NCBI GenBank assembly: GCA_905236545.1
Contig: CAJOQO010000299.1
Location: 1-7,887, forward strand
DNA length: 7,887 nt
DNA from: an uncultured Lachnospiraceae bacterium
GTDB taxonomy: Bacteria > Bacillota > Clostridia > Lachnospirales > Lachnospiraceae
Direction: 5' to 3'
The notes beneath the pieces were generated by a model. The model was not told where the DNA came from. It did not search any database and saw nothing but the letters and a program-made list of their open reading frames with translations. Both the position numbers and the translations under genes were made by a program. This document shows, piece after piece, positions 1-4,126 of this stretch. Every line of letters starts with the position of its first letter. Position 1 is the stretch's first letter.

Positions 1-128
1 ATGCCCACATCAACTCCCTCCTCTGCCTTGCGTATGAGCAATCATCCTGCGTGAATGTACCAGAAATTAATTATTCGGTGTACTAGTAACGGCAGGGAAT
101 CGGAACCGGAGAAATCTGAAAAAACTGC

Positions 129-157
129 TTGCAATTTCTTCCCGGTTGTGGCATAGT
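129..157 (+). promoter_or_regulatory. probable sigma-A promoter of the tRNA gene
   Basis: A TTGCAA -35 hexamer (129-134) is separated by 17 bp from CATAGT (152-157), each matching 4 of 6 consensus bases. A TG at 149-150 gives an extended -10 element. Transcription would start near 164, about 22 nt before the tRNA, which suits a tRNA precursor. Bases 1-128 upstream show no feature I can support; a short open frame at the left edge (3-86) might be the tail of a gene but is unrecognisable. Confidence 0.5.
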
Positions 158-185
158 AGCAAAGTACGAAACGGACAAACGATTT

Positions 186-258
186 GGAGACGTAGCTCAG
201 CTGGGAGAGCAACTGCTTGACGTGTAGTAGGTCACAGGTTCAAGTCCTGCCGTCTCCA
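186..258 (+). tRNA. tRNA-Val(GAC)
   Basis: The 73-nt sequence folds as a full cloverleaf. The acceptor stem is GGAGACG (186-192) with CGTCTCC (251-257) and discriminator A258. The D stem is GCTC/GAGC (195-198, 207-210) around a loop with the conserved GG. The anticodon stem is 212-216/224-228, and its loop TTGACGT puts GAC at 219-221, which reads GUC valine codons; A35, C36 and A73 agree with valine identity. The T loop is TTCAAGT (239-245). CCA is not encoded (ACT follows), so it must be added after transcription. Oddities are an A234-C250 mismatch at the base of the T stem, a G-U pair in the anticodon stem (215/225), and G rather than A next to the anticodon (222). It is transcribed alone and followed at once by a terminator. 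Confidence 0.93.
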
Positions 259-264
259 CTGTCC

Positions 265-302
265 CGGGGATGCTTTTCGAAAGAAAGGTATCCCCGTTTT
301 TT
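265..302 (+). terminator. intrinsic terminator of the tRNA gene
   Basis: A 13-bp stem (265-277 with 284-296, two G-U pairs) closes a 6-nt CGAAAG loop and is followed directly by six T residues (297-302). It starts 7 nt after the tRNA and ends its transcript. The G plus T-run at 296-302 recurs at 422-428, on the other side of the inverted-repeat element. Confidence 0.9.
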
Positions 303-421
303 GTTACGATTCGCATATGCCAGCCTGCGGATGGTTTTCGCACAGACAGCTGATATTTGCAGCCCCGGCCTGCAACCAGATCGGTCGTGAAGAACCGGTC
401 GTGAAGGTCGCGAATCGTAAC
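303..421. mobile_element. 119-bp inverted-repeat-bounded element (MITE-like), copy 1
   Basis: The segment begins with GTTACGATTCGC (303-314) and ends with its exact reverse complement GCGAATCGTAAC (410-421). Immediately outside lie identical 7-mers GTTTTTT (296-302 and 422-428), which look like a target-site duplication; deleting the element plus one 7-mer would restore a simple tRNA terminator next to the following promoter. The interior can form hairpins at 326-342 (TGCGGA with a G-U pair), 359-373 and 379-400 (7 bp), so as RNA it would be a junction closed by the 12-bp stem. It encodes no transposase. Sequence similarity resumes at 7773, starting at the same GTTACG. What is seen: inverted ends, flanking repeat, second partial copy. 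What is inferred: mobility. Alternatives are a repeated structured RNA or a long-range terminator, since a T-rich run follows the right end. Confidence 0.55.
382..406. repeat. 11-bp direct repeat inside the inverted-repeat element
   Basis: CGGTCGTGAAG occurs at 382-392 and again at 396-406, 14 bp apart, and a diverged third form GGTCGCGAA (406-414) runs into the right inverted end. The first copy overlaps the 5' arm of the 379-400 hairpin. Multiple short repeats near one end can be protein-binding sites in mobile elements; no function is shown here. Confidence 0.6.
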
Positions 422-437
422 GTTTTTTATTATTTTA

Positions 438-466
438 TTGACAAAACTGATAGAATGGCGGATAAT
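438..466 (+). promoter_or_regulatory. strong sigma-A promoter upstream of the kinase leader
   Basis: A perfect TTGACA -35 (438-443) is followed by exactly 17 bp and GATAAT (461-466, 5 of 6 consensus). The start site should be near 473, about 260 nt before the kinase start codon. The upstream flank is T-rich. It drives the structured leader or small RNA at 473-621 and, if transcription continues, the PfkB kinase. Confidence 0.75.
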
Positions 467-498
467 GATGAAAGCAGAATAGTTGCAGCGGATCGTTG

Positions 499-510
499 CT
501 GACATGTCAG
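499..510. promoter_or_regulatory. perfect 12-bp palindrome, possible operator
   Basis: CTGACATGTCAG is its own reverse complement and lies about 26-37 nt downstream of the predicted start site of the 438-466 promoter, where a bound repressor could block transcription. As RNA it has no loop and is more plausible as a DNA site. No regulator is encoded in the window, so its role is a guess. Confidence 0.35.
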
Positions 511-593
511 AAAACATACGAAGCTGTGTCTGCTGACTGAATTTGACAACTGTCTATCGTCTCTTCGAAGACGAATTTCTCCACTTACCCAAA

Positions 594-621
594 GAAAGGA
601 ACCGCGAAAGCGGTTCCTTTC
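594..621 (+). terminator. GAAA-capped hairpin, terminator or attenuator candidate
   Basis: A perfect 12-bp stem (594-605 with 610-621) closes a GAAA tetraloop. The right arm ends CCTTTC and there is only a three-T run inside the stem, so it is not a textbook intrinsic terminator on the + strand. The A-rich left flank gives a T-rich right side on the opposite strand. It would end the candidate RNA at 473-621, or act as a leader attenuator before the kinase. Confidence 0.5.
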
Positions 622-627
622 GACGTT

Positions 628-703
628 AAAGAGCAGTGCTGCGCTGTCAAACCGGCGCTTAGAGAAAAGAGCAGTGCTGCGTTGTCAAACCGGCGCTTAC
701 AGA
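628..703. repeat. two tandem 38-bp repeats before the kinase gene
   Basis: Bases 628-665 and 666-703 are head-to-tail copies agreeing at 36 of 38 positions (differences at 644/682 and 662/700). Each contains AGCAGTGCTGCG, TGTCAAACCGGCGC and a weak CAGTG/CGCTG stem. The array lies between the 594-621 hairpin and the kinase ribosome binding site, so it is in the untranslated leader if transcription starts at about 473. It could be paired regulator sites or a simple duplication. Confidence 0.85.
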
Positions 704-732
704 TTTGGAAAGGGATCGGAGGCGTAGATGCT

Positions 733-1719
733 ATGAAGAAGGTTCTTGTGATCGGATCCGCTGTCTGCGATGTCGTGATGGAGGTGGATCATCTTCCATC
801 CAGAAGCGAGGATATCAATTTCTACCGGCAGAAGATGTCACTGGGCGGATGCGCGTTCAATGTATGTGACTGCCTGAGGCATTTCGGGGTTCCCTTTATC
901 CCGTTCCTGCCCGTCGGAAGAGGGATGTACGGTTCATTTGTCAGGGAGCGCCTGGCAGCCCGGGGAATCGTTTCCGCCTGCCCGCCCCCGGACGGGGAGA
1001 ACGGATGCTGCTACTGCCTGGTGGAACCGGATGGGGAAAGGACGTTTCTGTGCTACCGAGGGGCCGAGTATCTGTTTGAGGAGGAATGGCTTTCCCGGCT
1101 TGATGAAAGCCCGGACGCAGAACAGATCGGGTGTGTCTATGTCTGCGGGCTCGAAATGGAAGAGGAGACCGGCGAGAGCATTGTCCGGTATCTGGAAAGA
1201 CACAGGGAATACGGGGTGTTTTTTGCGCCCAGCGCAAGGATCTGCCAGATCGCGCCGGAGCGGATGGAACGGATGCTGGAGCTTCGCCCGGTTCTTCATC
1301 TGAATGAGGAGGAAGCGCTTCGTTTTACGCATTGCGAAGCCATCCGGGAAGCAGGGGAAGCGCTTTCCGCCCGTACGCACAATACGGTTCTCGTGACAAG
1401 AGGCAGACACGGCTGCCTGATCTTTGATCCTGAAAACGGATCCTGTACGCAGGTGGATGCATTTCCCGCCGAAGACGGAGGGGACGCGATCGGAGCGGGG
1501 GACAGTCATATCGGGAGCGTGATCGCACTGCTTCAGAAGGGGTATGCCATGAGGGACGCCGTCCGCGGGGCAAACCGTGTCGCCGCGGCAGTTGCCGGGG
1601 TACAGGGAGCGCTCCTGTCCGATGAACGGTTTGAGAAATTATCGTTCCGGTTCACGGTCTGTGGGGGAGGAACCGTGAATAGTGACAATGACGGGGAGAT
1701 GGGGCGGACTTTCTTCTGA
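733..1719 (+). CDS. PfkB-family carbohydrate/nucleoside kinase
   Basis: This encodes a 328-residue cytosolic ribokinase-superfamily enzyme that transfers the ATP gamma-phosphate to a sugar or nucleoside hydroxyl. The N-terminal strand VLVIGSAVCDVV (residues 4-15), the substrate-side glycines GG at 38-39 with Asn43, and the C-terminal signature DAIGAGD (251-257) with catalytic base Asp257 in the anion hole are all present, so it should be active. ATG733 is chosen because it follows GGAGG (718-722) and opens directly on the first strand; an in-frame TTG at 682 lies inside a repeat and is rejected. Residues after about 307 form a short Gly/Asn/Asp-rich tail that looks dispensable. Next to deoD and a nucleoside importer, likely substrates are a nucleoside, ribose or a ribose phosphate; pseudouridine kinase is possible, but no pseudouridine glycosidase is seen. 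Family is certain, substrate is not. Confidence 0.88.
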   Translation: MKKVLVIGSAVCDVVMEVDHLPSRSEDINFYRQKMSLGGCAFNVCDCLRHFGVPFIPFLPVGRGMYGSFVRERLAARGIVSACPPPDGENGCCYCLVEPDGERTFLCYRGAEYLFEEEWLSRLDESPDAEQIGCVYVCGLEMEEETGESIVRYLERHREYGVFFAPSARICQIAPERMERMLELRPVLHLNEEEALRFTHCEAIREAGEALSARTHNTVLVTRGRHGCLIFDPENGSCTQVDAFPAEDGGDAIGAGDSHIGSVIALLQKGYAMRDAVRGANRVAAAVAGVQGALLSDERFEKLSFRFTVCGGGTVNSDNDGEMGRTFF

Positions 1720-1725
1720 TTATTA

Positions 1726-1754
1726 TGGAAAATGCATAATTACAGTGTTATAAT
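1726..1754 (+). promoter_or_regulatory. extended -10 sigma-A promoter of deoD
   Basis: TGGAAA (1726-1731, 4 of 6) is spaced 17 bp from a perfect TATAAT (1749-1754), which carries the extended TG at 1746-1747. It starts 6 bp after the kinase stop codon and predicts transcription from about 1761, leaving a 113-nt leader before deoD. It means deoD and perhaps the downstream transporter need not depend on the kinase promoter. Confidence 0.8.
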
Positions 1755-1774
1755 GGGATTAATTCGCAACGGAT

Positions 1775-1798
1775 CAACATCCCCGGGCGGGGATGTTG
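1775..1798 (+). promoter_or_regulatory. perfect 10-bp hairpin in the deoD leader
   Basis: CAACATCCCC (1775-1784) pairs exactly with GGGGATGTTG (1789-1798) around GGGC, starting about 14 nt into the predicted deoD transcript. No T-run follows, so it is unlikely to terminate; it may stabilise the 5' end or, as DNA, serve as an operator. The leader lacks the conserved core of a purine riboswitch. An ATG at 1793 is inside the 3' arm and is not the deoD start. Confidence 0.6.
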
Positions 1799-1873
1799 GC
1801 GGCGGCTTTTGGACAGGCAGCCGGTGTATCTGATGAAAGCGTGCATTTTTGTCAATCAGGAAGGGGGAATACT

Positions 1874-2581
1874 ATGGCAACTCCTCATAATACTGCCAGC
1901 CCGGGAGAGATCGCGAAGTCGGTTCTGCTCCCCGGGGATCCGCTCAGGGCGAAGTTTATCGCGGAGAATTTCCTGACGGATCCGGTACAGTTCAACAGTG
2001 TCCGCGGTATTTTCGGCTATACGGGAACCTACAGGGGGGCTCCGGTGTCTGTTATGGCGACAGGGATGGGCTGTCCGTCCATCGGCATCTACACCTATGA
2101 GCTGATTCATTTTTATGACGTGGAGAACCTGATCCGGATCGGCTCGTGCGGTGCCATACAGCCGGATCTGAAGCTTGGTGATATCGTGATGGCTATGGGC
2201 TCCTGCACGGATTCGAACTATGCCGCGCAGTTCAACCTTCCCGGCCAGTTCTGCGCGACCGCTGATTTCGGCCTTCTGCTGAAGGCGAAGGAGTCTGCGG
2301 ACCGCCATGGATACCGGTATCAGATCGGCACGGTTAACTGTACGGATGTTTTCTACAGAGAGAATGACCCCTGGAAGGAATGGGCGAAGATGGGTGTCCT
2401 CGCGAGCGAGATGGAAAGCTTCGCGCTTTACTGCAACGCGGCAGCCGGCAAGGTGAAGGCGCTTGCCATGTTTACGGTTTCCGATTCACTGGTGACCGGC
2501 GAGGAGATGTCTGCCCATGACAGGCAGACCAGCTTCACCAGCATGATGGAGGTGGCGCTGGAGACAGCGTGCGGTGTCTGA
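1874..2581 (+). CDS. deoD: purine nucleoside phosphorylase, DeoD type
   Basis: This 235-residue enzyme reversibly cleaves purine (deoxy)ribonucleosides with phosphate to free base and (deoxy)ribose-1-phosphate; the family is a cytosolic hexamer. The start MATPHN is the classic beginning of the family and follows AGGAAGGGGG (1858-1867), 6 nt upstream. With Met as residue 1, the active-site residues line up with the E. coli enzyme: His5, Gly21 and Arg25 in LLPGDPLRAKFIAE, Arg44, Arg88 and Ser91 in RIGSCG, the EMES ribose-binding motif (179-182), catalytic Asp204 in TVSDS and Arg217. MGCPSIGIYTYEL is at 65-77. Length equals the family norm and no key residue is lost. It has its own promoter and lies upstream of a nucleoside importer, so it should act on imported purine nucleosides. 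Confidence 0.96.
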   Translation: MATPHNTASPGEIAKSVLLPGDPLRAKFIAENFLTDPVQFNSVRGIFGYTGTYRGAPVSVMATGMGCPSIGIYTYELIHFYDVENLIRIGSCGAIQPDLKLGDIVMAMGSCTDSNYAAQFNLPGQFCATADFGLLLKAKESADRHGYRYQIGTVNCTDVFYRENDPWKEWAKMGVLASEMESFALYCNAAAGKVKALAMFTVSDSLVTGEEMSAHDRQTSFTSMMEVALETACGV

Positions 2582-2587
2582 CGCTGA

Positions 2588-2621
2588 GCAGCATCCTCCG
2601 CCGGGCAGCATCCGCCGCCGG
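2588..2621. repeat. 17-bp tandem repeat just after deoD
   Basis: GCAGCATCCTCCGCCGG (2588-2604) is followed without a gap by the same sequence with one change, T to G (2605-2621). It starts 7 nt after the deoD stop codon. The surrounding GC-rich stretch can also pair: ACGCTG (2581-2586) with CAGCGT (2629-2634), and GCATCCG (2608-2614) with CGGGTGC (2623-2629). There is no T-run, so a termination role is not supported. Confidence 0.8.
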
Positions 2622-2635
2622 CCGGGTGCAGCGTA

Positions 2636-2666
2636 CAGGAAACACAATTCCTGACTGCGTTTCCTG
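2636..2666. repeat. 8-bp inverted repeat in the deoD-transporter gap
   Basis: CAGGAAAC (2636-2643) is the reverse complement of GTTTCCTG (2659-2666). The left arm could instead pair its CAGGAA with TTCCTG at 2648-2653, giving two mutually exclusive hairpins. It may be a protein-binding dyad or a weak RNA structure. The rest of the 316-bp gap (2582-2897) contains no gene and no promoter I can support; TAACAT at 2731-2736 lacks a matching -35. Confidence 0.4.
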
Positions 2667-2834
2667 ATGAAGTGGACGATGCCTTCCGCGTCTGTATCTC
2701 AGCATACGTTTTGCGGGAGGAAGCGTGGAATAACATGAGAGCAACAGGGGATGCCGGAAGCTGGATGGCGTCTGCCTGAGCCTGGGATCTGTCCCGGAGA
2801 CTGCCTGCCGGATCGAAAAGGAATCTCTGAACAG

Positions 2835-2856
2835 TCCCCGGCTTTCCCTTCGGGGA
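2835..2856 (+). other. small hairpin upstream of the binding-protein gene
   Basis: TCCCCG (2835-2840) pairs with CGGGGA (2851-2856) around a 10-nt loop. It lies 28 nt before the AAGGAGG ribosome binding site of the BMP gene and would be in its untranslated leader. A role in mRNA stability is possible but unproven. Confidence 0.35.
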
Positions 2857-2897
2857 GAGCCTGTATCACCAACCAATTGTTATGAAGGAGGTAGATT

Positions 2898-3965
2898 ATG
2901 AGAAAACTTACAACCCTGATCGCGGCATCCATGACTGCGGCGCTGGCACTGTCTGCCGGTATGGCGGCGATGGCCGAAGAGCCGGATTTCACCGGGGAAG
3001 GCACGATTGCATATGTCTGCACAGGCCTGGGCGATATGTCTTTCAATGACTCCGGTGAGGTGGGGATGAATACGCTTCGCGCGGCCGGATACGAAGTCAA
3101 AACGGTTGAGACCGGCGATGACGCGTCCAAGTTCCTTGACACCATGTATGACCTGCTGGATACCGGTTATGATTATGTGATCGCCAGCTCGACCTATCAG
3201 GAGATGGTTGAGACGGTATGCGGAGAATTCCCGGATACGAAGTTCGTTCTGTTCGATATCAATTCTGATTCGGAGGTTGTCGGAGACAACATTCTCTACA
3301 TTTACTTCAAGCAGAATGAGTCCTCCTATCTGGGCGGCATCGTCGCGGCCGGAATGTCCAAGTCAGGTGCGATCGGCGCGATCGGCGGTGTTGAGAACCC
3401 GGTTATCAAGGACTTCATCACCGGTTATGTAGATGGCGCGAAGAGTTTCAACCCGGATATCAAGGTCAGCACCGGCTGGGTTGGAGACTGGAGCAATACC
3501 GCGAAGATGAAAGAGATCTGCAATACCCAGAATGCCAGCGCGGACGTTGATGTATTCTTCCCGATCGCCGGCGGCGCGGGAACCGGAGCATTCGAGGCGG
3601 CGACAGAGATCGACGGAGCCTGGACGCTTGGTGTTGACTCCGACCAGTATGCTTCCTTCATCGACAGCAACGAAGAGTTCGCAAAGGTGATTCCGACCTC
3701 TGTCACGAAGGAAGTCGGTAATACCATGGTCTCTCTGTTCAGGGATCCGGAGTCCATCGAGTGGGGCACCCTGAAGGCGATGGGCGTTGCGGAGGATGCA
3801 GTCGGCCTTGCCGAGAATGAATACTATGAAGAGGTTGTTCCGCAGGAAGTCCGTGACGCGGTCGAAGAGGCGAAGGAAGGCATCAAGGATGGCTCGATCA
3901 AAGTGAAGTCTTATTTTGACGGAACCGAGGATGATTACGCTGCGCTGCTGGAGGATGCCAGCTGA
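2898..3965 (+). CDS. BMP-family nucleoside-binding protein of an ABC importer
   Basis: This 355-residue extracellular binding protein belongs to the BMP family (PnrA, BmpA, B. subtilis NupN/YufN), which delivers nucleosides to an ABC transporter. The hallmark GLGDMSFNDSGEVG (43-56) is complete, including the Asp46 and Phe49-Asn50-Asp51 region, followed by ESSYLGG (141-147), a GWVGDW segment at 193-198, and FFPIAGGAGTGAFEAA and GVDSDQ further on, which line the family's ligand cleft. The signal peptide (1-26) has a charged start, a hydrophobic core and a type I cleavage site AMA/EE. Oddly for a monoderm binding protein there is no lipobox cysteine: LSAG is followed by Met22, so no lipid anchor is predicted. 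ATG2898 follows AAGGAGG (2885-2891) with 6-nt spacing. It heads the ATPase and permease genes. Ligand class is inferred from family and from deoD nearby. Confidence 0.93.
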   Translation: MRKLTTLIAASMTAALALSAGMAAMAEEPDFTGEGTIAYVCTGLGDMSFNDSGEVGMNTLRAAGYEVKTVETGDDASKFLDTMYDLLDTGYDYVIASSTYQEMVETVCGEFPDTKFVLFDINSDSEVVGDNILYIYFKQNESSYLGGIVAAGMSKSGAIGAIGGVENPVIKDFITGYVDGAKSFNPDIKVSTGWVGDWSNTAKMKEICNTQNASADVDVFFPIAGGAGTGAFEAATEIDGAWTLGVDSDQYASFIDSNEEFAKVIPTSVTKEVGNTMVSLFRDPESIEWGTLKAMGVAEDAVGLAENEYYEEVVPQEVRDAVEEAKEGIKDGSIKVKSYFDGTEDDYAALLEDAS

Positions 3966-3995
3966 TCCGTTCACAGGTATGATTGTATTTGTAGT

Positions 3996-4024
3996 GTGAC
4001 CTGCAGGCAATCAGGGCCTGTCAC
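3996..4024 (+). other. bulged stem-loop in the spacer after the BMP gene
   Basis: GTGAC (3996-4000) pairs with GTCAC (4020-4024) and AGGC (4005-4008) with GCCT (4016-4019), with a 4-nt bulge on the left side. It stands 30 nt after the BMP stop codon, just before the terminator-like hairpin, where a stem could protect the upstream mRNA from 3' decay. Confidence 0.4.
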
Positions 4025-4027
4025 CCG

Positions 4028-4061
4028 GAACCCTGCGGCTTATCTGGCGCAGGGTTCTTTT
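4028..4061 (+). terminator. partial intrinsic terminator between binding protein and ATPase genes
   Basis: A perfect 10-bp stem GAACCCTGCG/CGCAGGGTTC (4028-4037 with 4048-4057) closes a 10-nt loop and is followed by only four T residues. In binding-protein operons such leaky terminators allow far more binding protein than membrane complex to be made. No good promoter is visible between it and the ATPase, so readthrough probably supplies the downstream genes. Confidence 0.7.
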
Positions 4062-4080
4062 CAGATGTGGTGAAGGGATC

Positions 4081-4102
4081 AGGAGGACTTTTGACACTGT
4101 AA
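4081..4102 (+). other. orphan Shine-Dalgarno with a possible 3-codon frame
   Basis: A perfect AGGAGG (4081-4086) lies 41 nt before the ATPase start and too far away to serve it. Four bases later TTG ACA CTG TAA (4091-4102) would code Met-Thr-Leu and stop. It may be the remnant of an earlier start or a tiny leader frame; the TTGACA inside has no -10 at the right distance, so it is not a promoter. Confidence 0.25.
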
Positions 4103-4126
4103 CCAAATATACAGAGGGAAGAGCCT

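Larger units (their letters stand above)
473..621 (+). ncRNA. candidate structured leader or small RNA
   Basis: Between the strong promoter (438-466) and the hairpin ending at 621 there are about 150 nt with no convincing reading frame but several foldable segments: a CAGC/GCTG stem near 486-501, the perfect 12-bp palindrome at 499-510, a 6-bp hairpin TCGTCT/AGACGA (557-562/569-574) and the terminal 12-bp hairpin (594-621). TGCTGAC occurs twice (498-503 region and 531-537). It does not match a riboswitch family that I can recognise: no purine-riboswitch core and no GGGTGG T-box motif. It could be an independent small RNA, or an attenuating leader of the kinase gene. The existence of the transcript is inferred. 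Confidence 0.35.

Noticed and set aside
197..517. Minus-strand 106-codon open frame
   Set aside because: It runs antisense across most of the tRNA, its terminator and the inverted-repeat element. The peptide VRKPSAG it shares with the frame near 7790 comes from the repeated DNA, not from a gene.
543..572. Second TTGACA as a promoter
   Set aside because: No -10 hexamer lies at 16-18 bp; the region there is the TCGTCT/AGACGA hairpin.
588..621. T-box-like antiterminator, because GGAACCGCG resembles the ACCGCG of T-boxes
   Set aside because: The GGGTGG part and the specifier domain are missing, and the match is just one arm of a simple hairpin; the downstream gene is not amino-acid related.
628..703. 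CRISPR array
   Set aside because: Only two head-to-tail copies without spacers and no cas gene in view.
682..732. TTG start giving a 17-residue longer kinase
   Set aside because: It lies inside the second 38-bp repeat, has no ribosome binding site, and the fold begins at the ATG at 733 with GGAGG upstream.
1793..1873. Upstream ATG extending DeoD by 27 residues
   Set aside because: It lies in the leader hairpin; the canonical DeoD start MATPHN at 1874 has a good ribosome binding site.
1761..1873. Purine riboswitch ahead of deoD
   Set aside because: The conserved three-way junction core bases are not found; only a single hairpin is evident.
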